Below are positions 1 to 9,863 of a DNA stretch of 64,000 nucleotides, piece by piece. Source of the DNA: Acidisarcina polymorpha (lineage in GTDB: Bacteria > Acidobacteriota > Terriglobia > Terriglobales > Acidobacteriaceae). The notes beneath the pieces were generated by a model. The model was not told the DNA's origin. It did no database searches and saw nothing but the letters and a program-made list of their open reading frames with translations. A program made the position numbers and the translations under genes. The number at the start of each line of letters is the position of its first letter. The first letter of the stretch is position 1. Location: the NCBI RefSeq assembly GCF_003330725.1, contig NZ_CP030840.1, forward strand, positions 2,728,001-2,792,000, given 5' to 3'.

Positions 1-777
1 GTTGCGCCACTGGTGGCGATCTTCGCGTACTTAATTTACAAGGGCGCTAGTTCACTGAATGTGGCATTCTTTACCCAGGTTCCCCGGCCGGTTGGAGAAG
101 CTGGCGGCGGTATGGCGAACGCAATCGCTGGCTCGGGGCTGCTATTGCTGATTGGCAGTGTCCTAGGCGTGCCGATCGGGATTGGCGGGGGGATTTTCCT
201 GGCGGAATTTGGCCGCGGCACGCGGCTTGCCAATGCTGTCCGCTTCACTGCCGACGTGTTGAATGGTGTGCCGTCGATCGTTATGGGCATTGCCGTCTAT
301 TCTTTGATCGTTTTGCCCCAGAAACATTTCTCCGCATTCTCTGGTGGCATCGCCCTGGGCATTATGATGATCCCGACGATCACCCGGACCACGGAAGAAA
401 TGTTGTTGATGGTGCCTAATTCGATTCGGGAAGCTGCGTTGGGGCTGGGACTGCCGAACTGGCGTTCGGTGCTGTCGATTACCCTGCGAACGGCGTCACC
501 AGGCGTGATTACCGGTTGTATGCTGGCGTTTGCTCGAGTCGCGGGCGAGACGGCTCCGTTGCTGTTCACTGCATTCGGAAACCAGTTCTGGAGTGCGAAT
601 CTCGATCAACCTATTGCCGCGCTCCCCCTTCAAATTTTCGTATACGCGATTTCTCCCTATGACGAGTGGCATCGGCTTGCCTGGGCAGGCGCGTTGGTAT
701 TGATCGTTCTGATCGTGATTTCCGTTGCGCTGGTACGTTTTGTGACTTCGCGTGGCGTTTTGAAAGGAACCAGCTAG
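1..777 (+). CDS. pstA: Phosphate ABC transporter permease PstA (5' end cut by window edge)
   Basis: Inner-membrane permease of the high-affinity phosphate importer PstSCAB. The reading frame is open from base 1, so the N-terminus lies outside the window; a GTG at 13 is in frame but is probably not the start. The visible part holds several hydrophobic membrane spans and the binding-protein-dependent permease core: the stretch around LNGVPSIVMGIAVY and the cytoplasmic EAA-type loop (REAALGLGLPNWRSV) that docks on the ATPase, then RVAGETAPLLFTAFG, which is typical of PstA. Its TAG stop (775-777) directly abuts the GTG start of pstB, so the two are translationally coupled. pstS and pstC are expected to the left. 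Confidence 0.95.
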   Translation, partial: VAPLVAIFAYLIYKGASSLNVAFFTQVPRPVGEAGGGMANAIAGSGLLLLIGSVLGVPIGIGGGIFLAEFGRGTRLANAVRFTADVLNGVPSIVMGIAVYSLIVLPQKHFSAFSGGIALGIMMIPTITRTTEEMLLMVPNSIREAALGLGLPNWRSVLSITLRTASPGVITGCMLAFARVAGETAPLLFTAFGNQFWSANLDQPIAALPLQIFVYAISPYDEWHRLAWAGALVLIVLIVISVALVRFVTSRGVLKGTS

Positions 778-1536
778 GTGGGTGCCGGAATCCAGGTAAC
801 AGGACTGAACGCTTGGTATGGCACCAACCATACTCTGCACGACGTCAATCTGAACATGCCGGCAAACAATGCGACAGCATTGATCGGCCCGTCGGGCTGC
901 GGCAAATCAACCTTTGTCCGCTGCCTCAATCGGATGCACGAAACCAATCCTGGAGCGCGAGTGACCGGCAAGGTCCAGATTGCGGACCTGGACATCTATG
1001 CAGACCTGTCGGCGGTCGAGGTGCGACGGCGAGTAGGGATGGTCTTCCAGCGTCCTAACCCTTTTCCGACGATGTCTATTTACGATAATGTCGCCTCGGG
1101 GCTCCGGTTGAACGGCTTTAACAATCGGCGGGCGTTGGACGGGATTGTCGAACGATCTTTGAAGGATGCCGCACTCTTTGACGAAGTGAAGGATGATCTC
1201 AAGAAGAAGTCCGGCGCCAGTCTTTCCGGCGGCCAACAGCAGCGGCTCTGTATTGCGCGGGCTTTGGCGGTCGACCCGGAAGTCCTGCTGATGGATGAGC
1301 CAGCGTCCGCGCTCGATCCGGTTTCAACGGCGAAGATCGAAGACCTGATCTTTCAGTTGAAATCGCAATACACAATCGTCATCGTGACCCATAACATGCA
1401 GCAGGCGGCGCGGGTTGCGGAGAACACCGGGTTTTTCCTTAGCGGGAAGATGATCGAGTTCGATGCGACGCACAAAATATTCACGAACCCCAGTGATAAG
1501 CGGACTGAGGATTACATCACCGGCCGCTTCGGTTGA
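778..1536 (+). CDS. pstB: Phosphate ABC transporter ATP-binding protein PstB
   Basis: Cytoplasmic ATPase that drives PstSCAB phosphate import. The 252 residues match the usual family length. Walker A is GPSGCGKS (about residues 38-45), the ABC signature LSGGQQQR lies near 148-155, Walker B is VLLMDEP near 169-175, and the switch histidine is in IVTHNMQQA. The motif NRMHE after Walker A is characteristic of PstB. The start is GTG at 778, immediately after the pstA stop, with AAAGGA about 12 bases upstream inside pstA. phoU follows after 218 bases, the standard pst-phoU order. Confidence 0.97.
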   Translation: MGAGIQVTGLNAWYGTNHTLHDVNLNMPANNATALIGPSGCGKSTFVRCLNRMHETNPGARVTGKVQIADLDIYADLSAVEVRRRVGMVFQRPNPFPTMSIYDNVASGLRLNGFNNRRALDGIVERSLKDAALFDEVKDDLKKKSGASLSGGQQQRLCIARALAVDPEVLLMDEPASALDPVSTAKIEDLIFQLKSQYTIVIVTHNMQQAARVAENTGFFLSGKMIEFDATHKIFTNPSDKRTEDYITGRFG

Positions 1537-1554
1537 CCGGGAGCAATGCAGCCG

Positions 1555-1572
1555 GCCGGGTCTGTTCCCGGC
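1555..1572 (+). terminator. GC-rich hairpin downstream of pstB
   Basis: GCCGGG (1555-1560), loop TCTGTT, CCCGGC (1567-1572): a perfect 6-bp stem 18 bases after the pstB stop. It is followed by CTCTTC rather than a clean T run, so it could be an attenuator or transcript-end stabiliser between pstB and phoU instead of a full terminator. Confidence 0.4.
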
Positions 1573-1754
1573 GGCACTCTTCAGTCCATTTAGGACAGCG
1601 TAGTATGCAGTAGTCAGTATGTAGGAGCCGAAGTACAGAAGGCGTCATGTGCCAGAGATTAGTTTTGTAGGCTTTTCCTGAGGGATAAAGCCCGTCGTAT
1701 TCGGTTATTTTGCATTAGATACCTGTACTTCTGCTTCAGCGGGAGAGAGATGTC

Positions 1755-2447
1755 ATGGTACGGCTACGGTTTCAACAGAGCCTTGACGATTTAAAAGAAC
1801 GGCTGTTGGTCATGGCGGGCATGGCTGAGCAAGCCATTCAACGCGCGATTGAGGCCTATCGTACCCGCGACATGTCTATCTGCGACCTTGTGGATCACGG
1901 CGAACAAGCGATTAACCGTTTCGAACGAGAGATCGACCAGATGGCGCTTGATCTGCTCGCCATGGAACAGCCGATGGCCATTGATCTACGGTTCATCCTG
2001 GCGGTGATCAAGATTAATGCCGACCTCGAACGAGTTGGTGATGCGGCCAGCAGTATCAGTGATCGCGTCCGCGACTTGCAGGCCTTCCCGGTAGTGGATC
2101 TTCCTGTCGACATACCTCGTATGGCGTCTCTGGCCGCGGGAATGGTGCGTAAAGCGCTTCACGCTTTTATCGAAGGAGATGCAGAACTGGCGCGTTCGGT
2201 GCTGTCGATGGATGATAATGTCGACCGCCTGAATGACAGCGCGTATTTTTCGCTATCGAGCCTGATGAAAAGCCAGCCGGAACTGACGCCACAGGCACTC
2301 AATGCAATGATGATCGCTCGCAACCTGGAACGCGTGGCCGACCATGCAACCAACGTTGCGGAAGATGTGATTTTCTGGGTACGCGGCGCCGACGTTCGCC
2401 ACCATGTGCCGCAGGCGGGCGGCTCTTCGACTCCAGCTGCGGATTAA
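1755..2447 (+). CDS. phoU: Phosphate transport system regulator PhoU
   Basis: Cytoplasmic negative regulator that links the Pst transporter to phosphate signalling. At 230 residues it has the normal length, made of two similar three-helix PhoU repeats (about 10-110 and 115-215). Each repeat carries the acidic metal-binding E/DxxxD type motif: EREIDQMALDLLAMEQP in the first repeat and NLERVADHATNVAEDV in the second. The ATG at 1755 has GGGAGAGAG a few bases upstream. It converges with the AddA-like gene on the other strand. Confidence 0.95.
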   Translation: MVRLRFQQSLDDLKERLLVMAGMAEQAIQRAIEAYRTRDMSICDLVDHGEQAINRFEREIDQMALDLLAMEQPMAIDLRFILAVIKINADLERVGDAASSISDRVRDLQAFPVVDLPVDIPRMASLAAGMVRKALHAFIEGDAELARSVLSMDDNVDRLNDSAYFSLSSLMKSQPELTPQALNAMMIARNLERVADHATNVAEDVIFWVRGADVRHHVPQAGGSSTPAAD

Positions 2448-2566
2448 AGCAGCTGTCTCGATTGTGATGTGCTGGAATTGGGGCCTCTCCTGGTGAAGGG
2501 CCTGCCGGTGCTAGCAGTTCGCATTGCGGTTGGTGTGCGTCTACTCTGGGCCAGTCCTCTCGCGGT

Positions 2567-5500
2567 TCAGGCCGCCCACCATAGCAGCTTCTTCAGAAGG
2601 GGATAGTAAAGCCCAAGGCGAAGTTTCACCTCATCGCCATGAGCGAGGCGCATCATTCGGCCATAGCTCTCCAGTTGTTCTCTATAGATCAGTTGCTCCT
2701 CGTCGAGAAACCCCGAAACGTTGGGGGCGGCGGTCTTGTAATCGATGATCCACAGGCAATCGCTACCTTCGCTCAGCGGTTCTGCCCCAGCTCGAAAAAA
2801 CCGGTCAATTCGAAGCGTCCGCGCGACTCCATCCACCAAGCCCGTCCATGAGCTCTCGACGCCATCCTCGTCACGAGGAGTCAAGATCCACACTCCTTCC
2901 TCATCTTCGAGCGCGAATCGAAGCGCCTTCATGCTCAGCTTCGCGCAAGCCTCCGCATCTCCCGGAGTCAGTCCTTCGTGACGCGCCAAACCGAGTGCTT
3001 GTTCGTAGAGACGGGGGGAACCAGCCAGCAATTGACTTCCGGGAAGTCCCGATCGACGTAAGCTGATCGATCGTTCAAAAAGGGCGTGAACCACCGTGCC
3101 GAGCGTCCTCGATGATCTTGCCCCCTGGGGTCGTCTTTGATCTTGAACAGGTACGTCCGCCGTGACTGCTGTATTCGACACAGTCTTTGTTACATTCGAA
3201 AGAAAGGTCTGTCTGCTCCAGTTCGCCGGTAAGCGTTGGATCGTGGAAACAGCCGCCCCTGCCGCGATCGCACTCAGAATGCTGGACGAGGATGCAGGCG
3301 GAGGAAAAGCGAGTATGCCCTGTATTGGTTCAGCCACAGGCAGGGGGCGCCGACTGACGAAAACAGGCTCCAAAGCGGGCCATGCCGTGTTCAGCAGAGT
3401 GCCTGGCTTACTGCTCAGAGTTGAATTCGTCACCGTCGCGGTGCCAAAAAGATGAAGCTCCTCTCGCGCCCGGGTGCAAGCAACATACAGCAAACGCTTG
3501 CGCTCCTCGGCCTCCCGGTTGTCTCGTTGGAGCTGCACCCAGCGGTTCAATGCCGAGGTGTCTTCGCCTTTGCTGTCGATGGGTGCGGCCAATAATTCGA
3601 TACCCTCACCGGTTGTCCGTTCGAGGTAGCGGATCAACGACGGAGCATCACGCTGCGCCCTCTTGTGCAATCCGGGCAGCAGGACTACGTTGAAGCCCAG
3701 TCCTTTTGCCTTGTGGATCGTCATGAGCTGAATCCCGCATCGCTCGCTTGTCTCGGGATCCGGTCTGGCGAAGAGCCGATTCAATTGATCGCTGAACTCC
3801 TCGCCCATCGCACCGATACCATCCGGGGAGACTCTCTCTAACATCCGAAAATAGGCGAGGGCATTTTCATATCCCGTGACATCGACGCAGGCGGCTCCAC
3901 CAAGGCTCCGCCACGTTCTCTCGATCCAGGATGCAAACGACGTCTGGCTGTACCGGGAACGAAGCGCTGTCTGAAGTACGGAAGTAAGTCGGCTGACACG
4001 CCGTTGCGCCTCTTCCGTTAGAAGACAAATGCGCTCTTCGATCTGCCGGGCGACGCTCGCTTCCATGCGCTGCCGGTCATCCGTTCCACACAGCAAATGG
4101 ATCTCGCGCAGCTCAAGCGCGCACCAGGGCGCACGCAACAAGGCAAGCCAAGCGATGCGGTCCATCGGATGGAGTAGAGCACGAGTGAGGGACTGCAGAT
4201 CGAGGATCTCTTGCCGGCCACCCAGGTTCTCAAGTTCGATCGCGCGAAAGGGAATCTGCTGCTCTCGAAGCGCAGCGGCGATGTGGATCAGGTGGTTCTT
4301 GGCTCGCGCAAGCACCGCAACGGTGAATTCTTTGCCGTCACGCTGGGCCGCCTCAATCGTTGGAAGGTGGCGGTGGATGATCTCCAAAACTCTTGATGTC
4401 TCTCCTTGATCAGCTTCACCTGCATGAAGTGAGCGATCGTCCTCGTCGGCGTCATCTCCTTGCAAGTTCTTTGCGGACTCTACATAGTCAGGATGGACCT
4501 GGTAGGCGCCTGGAGACTGGTTCATATTTTTGGCCACACCAGGAAGAAAATCGACAGCGGCTGCTTCGGCGTTGGCGTTATGAGGAAAGATGATTTTGAA
4601 GATCGAGTTGAGTGGCTTGACGATGCCGGCACTGGAGCGGAAGTTGGTCTGGAGATGGAGATCCTTCACCGGGAGCATCCGTTTGCCGGTGTTGAGCCCT
4701 TGTCTGCGGACGAGGTCAAAAAGCTCTACGTCTGCCTGGCGAAACATATAGATGGACTGCATCGGATCGCCAACAAGGAAAAAGGTACGTCCATCTTCCG
4801 CATCGGCTGTCCAACTTTGAAGGAGCAACGCAATTAATTCGTGTTGGCGGCGAGAGGTATCTTGAAACTCGTCGATCAGCAAATGATGTATTTGTGTGCC
4901 CCGATCGCTCGGCAGGCCCTCGGCGCCAATGCCGAGCAGGACCGCGCGGGCAGCCATTCCAATCTCGACGAAATCAACCGAGCCTCTCTCGGCAAAGACA
5001 GAGTTCAACTCAACAGCTGCATGGCGAAGCGCCGTAAACATGGAGCGCAGCGTCTTCCATTGCTGCTCTGAATAGCGGGCAGGTGGGAGGTTGCGAATAT
5101 CGACGAGCAGACCGTGTAGCCGCGGGATCTTGGTGAGGTCGCCCACCAAAAGATTCATGCGCTGCTTCGCGTTATTCTTCTTGGGTGGGAAGCCGGTGGT
5201 AATGTCGTAGCGTTTGCGCGGTTGACCTTCGTTGGTAAGCAACAGATCGCATAAGCAATGCCAATGCTGGATGAATTCTGCGGACACGCCAGGAAGTTCC
5301 TGAAGCCCCGCCAGCAACTTGATATCGATCTTCAATTCCGTGCTATTGCAGGCGTAATCTGCAAGCTCTAATAGCTCGGCGGTCATCATTGGGTGCGAGG
5401 AGAGCAGAGCATGGGCCTCGTTGAGCACCTTACCGATCTCTCGTTGAAGCGGCGCTTCAAGCTTGACCCTTGCTTGCTCCCAATCGATTTCGCCGGCCAG

Positions 5501-6127
5501 AGGAAAGGCCCGCATCCATTGGTCCCGGGTGCCGAGCATGCCGGTCAGCAACGACTCGCAGTCACGAAGATTACTGTCACGCAGGGTAAGCAGCGAGGTA
5601 AGCGCGGCGTTGAGTTCGACATCACTTCCACCGAGTTGGTCGAGCGTCCGGCGTGCAGCATCCCGGTAAAGTGGTTGTGCATTCTCGGTCGGCTCGAGTG
5701 TTCCGCTGAGCCTGGCCGTGAGTGGCATCTGGTGGGCGATACCGAGGCAGAGCGAGTCGATGGTCTGGATGTTGAGCCGCTGCGATTGTTCGAGCAAGCG
5801 CCAGCCTCGCTGGTTGGAGTTGGCGAGCGCGGCCCGTGCGAGCGCCACTGCCTGAAAGTCCTCTGAAGACAAGGCTTCGTTGCTCCTTACCTGCTCGAGC
5901 TTGCTTAGAATTCGATGCCGCATCTCGGCAGTCGCAGCCTTGGTGAAGGTGATCGCAAGCACCTGCTCCGGTTCCTCGACCATGGCGAGCAATTTAAGGA
6001 AGCGCATGGTCAGAAGCTCGGTTTTGCCCGAGCCCGCGGGGGCCTGGACGAGAATCGAACGGGTCGTATCCAGCGCCTGATCGCGGGCCTCCTGGTCGAG
6101 GAGGATTGTTTTACTCGCTCTCGTCAT
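2567..6127 (-). CDS. AddA-like UvrD/RecB-family helicase-nuclease
   Basis: Predicted DNA helicase/nuclease subunit of an AddAB-type complex that resects double-strand breaks for RecA loading. The 1186 residues hold an SF1A helicase core: motif I APAGSGKT (29-36), motif Ia ITFTKAATAEM, motif II LLIDEFQDTSRRQ, motif III FLVGDPMQSIYMFR and motif VI LLYVACTRAREELHLF. A C-terminal RecB-like PD-(D/E)XK nuclease follows, with key residues D in GLVDGVARTLRIDRF and the D..K pair in IIDYKTAAP. The start ATG (6127) lies inside the 3' end of the partner nuclease gene (17-base overlap), so expression is coupled. It could be named exonuclease V beta-like; the neighbour argues for AddA/AddB. Confidence 0.88.
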   Translation of the reverse strand: MTRASKTILLDQEARDQALDTTRSILVQAPAGSGKTELLTMRFLKLLAMVEEPEQVLAITFTKAATAEMRHRILSKLEQVRSNEALSSEDFQAVALARAALANSNQRGWRLLEQSQRLNIQTIDSLCLGIAHQMPLTARLSGTLEPTENAQPLYRDAARRTLDQLGGSDVELNAALTSLLTLRDSNLRDCESLLTGMLGTRDQWMRAFPLAGEIDWEQARVKLEAPLQREIGKVLNEAHALLSSHPMMTAELLELADYACNSTELKIDIKLLAGLQELPGVSAEFIQHWHCLCDLLLTNEGQPRKRYDITTGFPPKKNNAKQRMNLLVGDLTKIPRLHGLLVDIRNLPPARYSEQQWKTLRSMFTALRHAAVELNSVFAERGSVDFVEIGMAARAVLLGIGAEGLPSDRGTQIHHLLIDEFQDTSRRQHELIALLLQSWTADAEDGRTFFLVGDPMQSIYMFRQADVELFDLVRRQGLNTGKRMLPVKDLHLQTNFRSSAGIVKPLNSIFKIIFPHNANAEAAAVDFLPGVAKNMNQSPGAYQVHPDYVESAKNLQGDDADEDDRSLHAGEADQGETSRVLEIIHRHLPTIEAAQRDGKEFTVAVLARAKNHLIHIAAALREQQIPFRAIELENLGGRQEILDLQSLTRALLHPMDRIAWLALLRAPWCALELREIHLLCGTDDRQRMEASVARQIEERICLLTEEAQRRVSRLTSVLQTALRSRYSQTSFASWIERTWRSLGGAACVDVTGYENALAYFRMLERVSPDGIGAMGEEFSDQLNRLFARPDPETSERCGIQLMTIHKAKGLGFNVVLLPGLHKRAQRDAPSLIRYLERTTGEGIELLAAPIDSKGEDTSALNRWVQLQRDNREAEERKRLLYVACTRAREELHLFGTATVTNSTLSSKPGTLLNTAWPALEPVFVSRRPLPVAEPIQGILAFPPPASSSSILSAIAAGAAVSTIQRLPANWSRQTFLSNVTKTVSNTAVTADVPVQDQRRPQGARSSRTLGTVVHALFERSISLRRSGLPGSQLLAGSPRLYEQALGLARHEGLTPGDAEACAKLSMKALRFALEDEEGVWILTPRDEDGVESSWTGLVDGVARTLRIDRFFRAGAEPLSEGSDCLWIIDYKTAAPNVSGFLDEEQLIYREQLESYGRMMRLAHGDEVKLRLGLYYPLLKKLLWWAA

Positions 6128-8912
6128 TCACCGGGTCCCCAGGGTCAACGTCGTTTTCCTGATCGCCTTCTTCGAACTCAAGAACCACAGGCGTCTCGGC
6201 CACACGGCACAAGGGGCCGAGAGCGCAATAAGTACATGTTTTCGGATAGGCTTTTGGAGCAACGGCGGCGTCGCCTCGCAGAAACTGGTCAGCCAGCTCT
6301 GCCAGCACATCGGACCATTCGCCGAGCACGTCATCGTCAAGACTTATCTTGGACGGTCTCTTTTGACGCTTGCCTGAACTCGTAACAGTGACTGCACTAT
6401 CTGCGACATGACCGCAGAGTCCAATCTTGCGTGCCCTGATTTCGGCGAAGAGAACGCCTAGCAAGTCTTCAACTTTCCCGTGAACTGCGTAAAGAGGCAA
6501 CTGCGGTTCGTCGGGCCGCGGCCCACGCCACATTACCGGCGAGACTTGCCCGGTCTTGTAGTCGATGATCAGGTTGCCGCCGTCAACCTGGTCGATGCGA
6601 TCCACGCGCAGGTTGAGTTTCAGCCCATTGATCTCGGTCTGGATCTTTTTTTCATGCGCGAGGACGACAAAGGGCTGGCGCTGCATTTCATACTCGAGCC
6701 ACCGTGACAGTAGCGAATACAGCCGGCCCTGCTCAACCTCCAGGTAGCTCGTCATCCACTCGCTCAATTGGAAGTTGCCGCTGCGGTCGCTGAAGACACG
6801 TCGAATGTGGTGAGAGAGAATACCGGGCAATCGTCCGGTCTCTTTAGCATGGATGAGCTCCTCGCGAGTTTCGAGCCTCATGTCATCTGGATTGTCTTTC
6901 GCCCAGAAGGCCTCGAGAACTCTGTGCAGAATGTCTCCACGGTCGAGAGGAGTGAGGCCACGCTCTGCAACCCGCATTTCTTCGGCCCCAAGCCGTCGGC
7001 TTGCGAAAGCTTGAAAGGCGCATGCCGATTGGCGCTTCAGGATCGCCGATCCCCCGGCGGCCAACTCCCTCGGCCAACTGATGAGCGAGCCATCCTCCAC
7101 CGCGGCCGTTTCCCGCCGGTGGGGCGCTTCTTGTGGCGCCTGTAAGTCAGCTCTCAATTCTAACGAGGATGTCGATGCTATCCGCCCGAACGCCACCTCC
7201 AGGAGCGGCGAGGCGCGCAACTCTTCAGCTTCGTCCCGCCGTGCATAGCTGAAAACAGAGATGGACGAGCTCGCGGCTCTTCGTTGCATGACCGATAGCG
7301 AGAACTGCCAATCAAGCTCCAGCGACGAGTGTGGTATGGCTGCCTGGCGTTGCAGCCGTTGCGGCAGAAGGGAGTGTGGCGAAGCCTTGGGAGGCCATTG
7401 AGAATCGTCGACTCCGAAGAACCAGATTGCGTCGAACTGTTGGCCAGAGGCCTCTAACGCGCCCAGGATCTGGATCGGGGCATTCCGTGATTCTGGAGAA
7501 AAGACAGTTTCATTGGAATAAAGATCAAGCATGGCTACGAATTCAGCGTAGCCTACACGGCTGGAGTCAAAGCCGAGCGCCGAGAGTTCATCGGTAAGTC
7601 TCTCCCATCTTTGGAGGGCTTGATATTCAACACTGTGCAGGCTCCGTGTGCCGGGCCATCCGGATTCTCGCAAGAGCGAGGTCGCGTAGTCGATCCACTC
7701 TGGAATCGTCTCCTTGCGATCCGATCTGGTCTCGCGCGGCATCCCTGCAAGTTTGCGCATTCTGCTTAGAAAACGGTTCGCACTCAGCGACCCGGTGCGC
7801 GGCCGATGAGCGACGAAAGCCTCTAGCGGCGTCTTAGGAGGAAGGCGTGCATATTTGCGGATTTCGGCATCGAGAGCGGCCATCTCATCGGGATCCTCGC
7901 CTGACAAGGCAAAGAACCCCGAAGTCATGAGCCACGAGATCGACGATTGATCGAGAGGTTGATGGGTCCATTGAAGCAGAAGAAGAGCAGCTTTCACCAG
8001 GGGCGAGGTTTTTAGAGGAAGCCCAAGTGAGAACTCGAACGGCATGGCGTCCTGACTTTCGATCCCGATCGACTCCGGCATCAGGATCGCGCGAAAAATG
8101 CGGTCGATCTCCCCGCGAAGAGCGTTCACGTTTTGGACGATGATGGCGATGCTGGCAGTCGGGTTGGCTTCAATTTGCCGTCGGGCCCACCAGGCGCACG
8201 TAGCGAGTTCGTCGTGTAGATCGGCCGCTTGGACGACTCGTAGCTGCTGATTGATGGACGTGTCGGGCGCCGCAACTACTGCGGTTCCCGCCACCCGCAC
8301 GGCATCGATGAGTCGCTGTTGAGCCGGGGCGGTGCGATCGAAACCGACCAGCAAGAGGTCTTGCGTAAGTTTCAACTCTGATATGCGAACAGCAGAAGCC
8401 AACCAACCAGCTAGATCGCTGCGGCTCATCCAGCGGTTGCTCTTGCACTCGCGCTCGAAGCGGGCAGCCCAGCCGCGAAACGACTCCGCGTCGGGAGTCG
8501 CCCAGCGCCACGATTCTCTCCGCCCCTCATGCCCTTCGAAATCGCTCAGCAGCTTCCAGGCGGAGGCGGCGAGTGTCGCGATGGATTCAGAATCTCCTCC
8601 TCCGGTAGAAGCCACGATCCGCTGCCAGACAGCTCGCTCTTGCCACGGAGATAGCAAGAGCGGGTTGTCGCTATGACTTAAGAGATGATGTCTCCACACT
8701 ACCTGGAGCCAGTTCTCCCACGCATGAATCGAGGGCGTCGGCCATGCCGTTCTTCCTCGCATTCGCTGCAACTCGGCATATGCCCGGTGAAGGCCTCGCG
8801 CCGAGCGGGCATTCGCCGTGACCACCGTCCCTCCTCTGTCAAGATGGTCGAAGACTGTCGCGTGTAACGGGGAATTCTTCGGAGTGGAAGGTTGAGTTTC
8901 GACAGTTTTCAC
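6111..8912 (-). CDS. AddB-like PD-(D/E)XK nuclease (TIGR03623-type DNA repair protein)
   Basis: Partner of the AddA-like helicase. It looks like an inactivated helicase-like body followed by a RecB-type nuclease: the D in LRVDRIDQVDGG and D..K in LIIDYKTGQVSP. A likely Fe-S staple is made of one cysteine before the nuclease (RQSACAFQAFASRRLG) and three at the C-terminus (CTYCALGPLC), the AddB arrangement. The chosen start is the GTG at 8912 (VKTVETQPSTPKN), because upstream codons to 9101 would run into the divergent SCO gene and read as low-complexity sequence. That gives about 933 residues. Only 23 bases separate this start from the divergent GTG at 8936. No strong ribosome site is visible. 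Confidence 0.82.
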   Translation of the reverse strand: MKTVETQPSTPKNSPLHATVFDHLDRGGTVVTANARSARGLHRAYAELQRMRGRTAWPTPSIHAWENWLQVVWRHHLLSHSDNPLLLSPWQERAVWQRIVASTGGGDSESIATLAASAWKLLSDFEGHEGRRESWRWATPDAESFRGWAARFERECKSNRWMSRSDLAGWLASAVRISELKLTQDLLLVGFDRTAPAQQRLIDAVRVAGTAVVAAPDTSINQQLRVVQAADLHDELATCAWWARRQIEANPTASIAIIVQNVNALRGEIDRIFRAILMPESIGIESQDAMPFEFSLGLPLKTSPLVKAALLLLQWTHQPLDQSSISWLMTSGFFALSGEDPDEMAALDAEIRKYARLPPKTPLEAFVAHRPRTGSLSANRFLSRMRKLAGMPRETRSDRKETIPEWIDYATSLLRESGWPGTRSLHSVEYQALQRWERLTDELSALGFDSSRVGYAEFVAMLDLYSNETVFSPESRNAPIQILGALEASGQQFDAIWFFGVDDSQWPPKASPHSLLPQRLQRQAAIPHSSLELDWQFSLSVMQRRAASSSISVFSYARRDEAEELRASPLLEVAFGRIASTSSLELRADLQAPQEAPHRRETAAVEDGSLISWPRELAAGGSAILKRQSACAFQAFASRRLGAEEMRVAERGLTPLDRGDILHRVLEAFWAKDNPDDMRLETREELIHAKETGRLPGILSHHIRRVFSDRSGNFQLSEWMTSYLEVEQGRLYSLLSRWLEYEMQRQPFVVLAHEKKIQTEINGLKLNLRVDRIDQVDGGNLIIDYKTGQVSPVMWRGPRPDEPQLPLYAVHGKVEDLLGVLFAEIRARKIGLCGHVADSAVTVTSSGKRQKRPSKISLDDDVLGEWSDVLAELADQFLRGDAAVAPKAYPKTCTYCALGPLCRVAETPVVLEFEEGDQENDVDPGDPVNDESE

Positions 8913-8935
8913 TAGTCGAAGTGTAAACTGACTCG

Positions 8936-9841
8936 GTGAAGCGCTTCTTGTTCTGCTTGCTGATTGCAGCCCTGGCCTCGATCGTATGTGGTTGCAAACA
9001 CAATGCTCAAGGTTCTGAGAGCCAAGATGCCCAGGCGTCCGCCACGATCGCTGCCGGCAAGCAATATCCGGTGAAAGGAAAGGTGATTTCGACTGATCCA
9101 ACGCACGGCGAGGTCACCCTGGAGGCAGCGGCGATTCCGGGCTTTATGGAAGCAATGACCATGCCTTACAAGCTGCGAACTCCCAACATCCTCACCGAAC
9201 TTCACCCAGGCGACCAGATTACCGGCACACTTTACGTGACCGACACGAACGATGTTCTCGATCAGATTGTGATCACCGCTCAGGGCCAGCCCGACTACAA
9301 GCCGCCGATTCAATATCATGTGCTGAATCCCGGCGACCTGGTTCCTGATTTCAGGTTTTTGAATCAGAGCGGGAAGCACATCTCTATCGCAGATTTCAAG
9401 GGGAAGGCACTGCTGCTCACATTCATCTATACGCGCTGCCCGCTACCGGATTTCTGTCCCCGCATGAGCCAGAACTTCGCCAAGATCGATAAGGCGCTGG
9501 CGGCTGACCCGGCGCTGTATGCAAAAACCCACTTGCTGACCATCAGCTTCGACCCGGAATATGACACCCCGGCAGTGTTACGCAGCTACGGAGGCGCTTA
9601 CACGGGCGAATACAGCCAGGAGAGGTTTATCCATTGGGATTTCGCGGCGCCGAGCAAGAAAGACCAGGAAGCAGTTGACGAGTTCTTTGACGTTGGCGCG
9701 ACTCCTGAGAAAGACCGCACGATCACTCATTCTTTATCGACGGTCTTGATTGGTCCGGATGGCAAAGTGGTTCATTGGTATCCAACCAACGATTGGACGC
9801 CCGAGCAGGTGCTGGCCGATATCAAACAGGTGATCAGTTGA
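8936..9841 (+). CDS. Lipoprotein: CusF-like copper-binding domain fused to SCO1/SenC domain
   Basis: Predicted envelope copper chaperone for cytochrome oxidase or related copper-site assembly. From the GTG at 8936 the protein starts with a lipoprotein-type signal (hydrophobic stretch ending VCGC, lipidated Cys about 18-20). Next comes a domain with GKVISTDPTHGEVTLEAA...PGFMEAMTMPYKL (about 42-85), the H/M/M pattern of CusF-type periplasmic copper-binding proteins. It ends in a SCO1/SenC thioredoxin-fold domain with the copper cysteines in TRCPLPDFCPRM and the distal histidine in THSLSTVLIG. The Cys spacing is CX5C rather than the classical CX3C. Gluconokinase follows after 22 bases. Confidence 0.88.
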   Translation: MKRFLFCLLIAALASIVCGCKHNAQGSESQDAQASATIAAGKQYPVKGKVISTDPTHGEVTLEAAAIPGFMEAMTMPYKLRTPNILTELHPGDQITGTLYVTDTNDVLDQIVITAQGQPDYKPPIQYHVLNPGDLVPDFRFLNQSGKHISIADFKGKALLLTFIYTRCPLPDFCPRMSQNFAKIDKALAADPALYAKTHLLTISFDPEYDTPAVLRSYGGAYTGEYSQERFIHWDFAAPSKKDQEAVDEFFDVGATPEKDRTITHSLSTVLIGPDGKVVHWYPTNDWTPEQVLADIKQVIS

Positions 9842-9863
9842 GGACGCAGATGAGGACGCAATC

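Noticed and set aside
5393-5866. 157-codon plus-strand frame inside the AddA-like gene
   Set aside because: It is antisense to conserved helicase sequence and has low-complexity composition; it resembles no known protein. The same holds for other long antisense frames, such as 33397-33888, 28031-28573, 25969-26517 and 48731-49393.
8913-9101. Longer N-terminus for the AddB-like protein
   Set aside because: It would overlap the start of the divergent SCO gene, and the residues are compositionally random.
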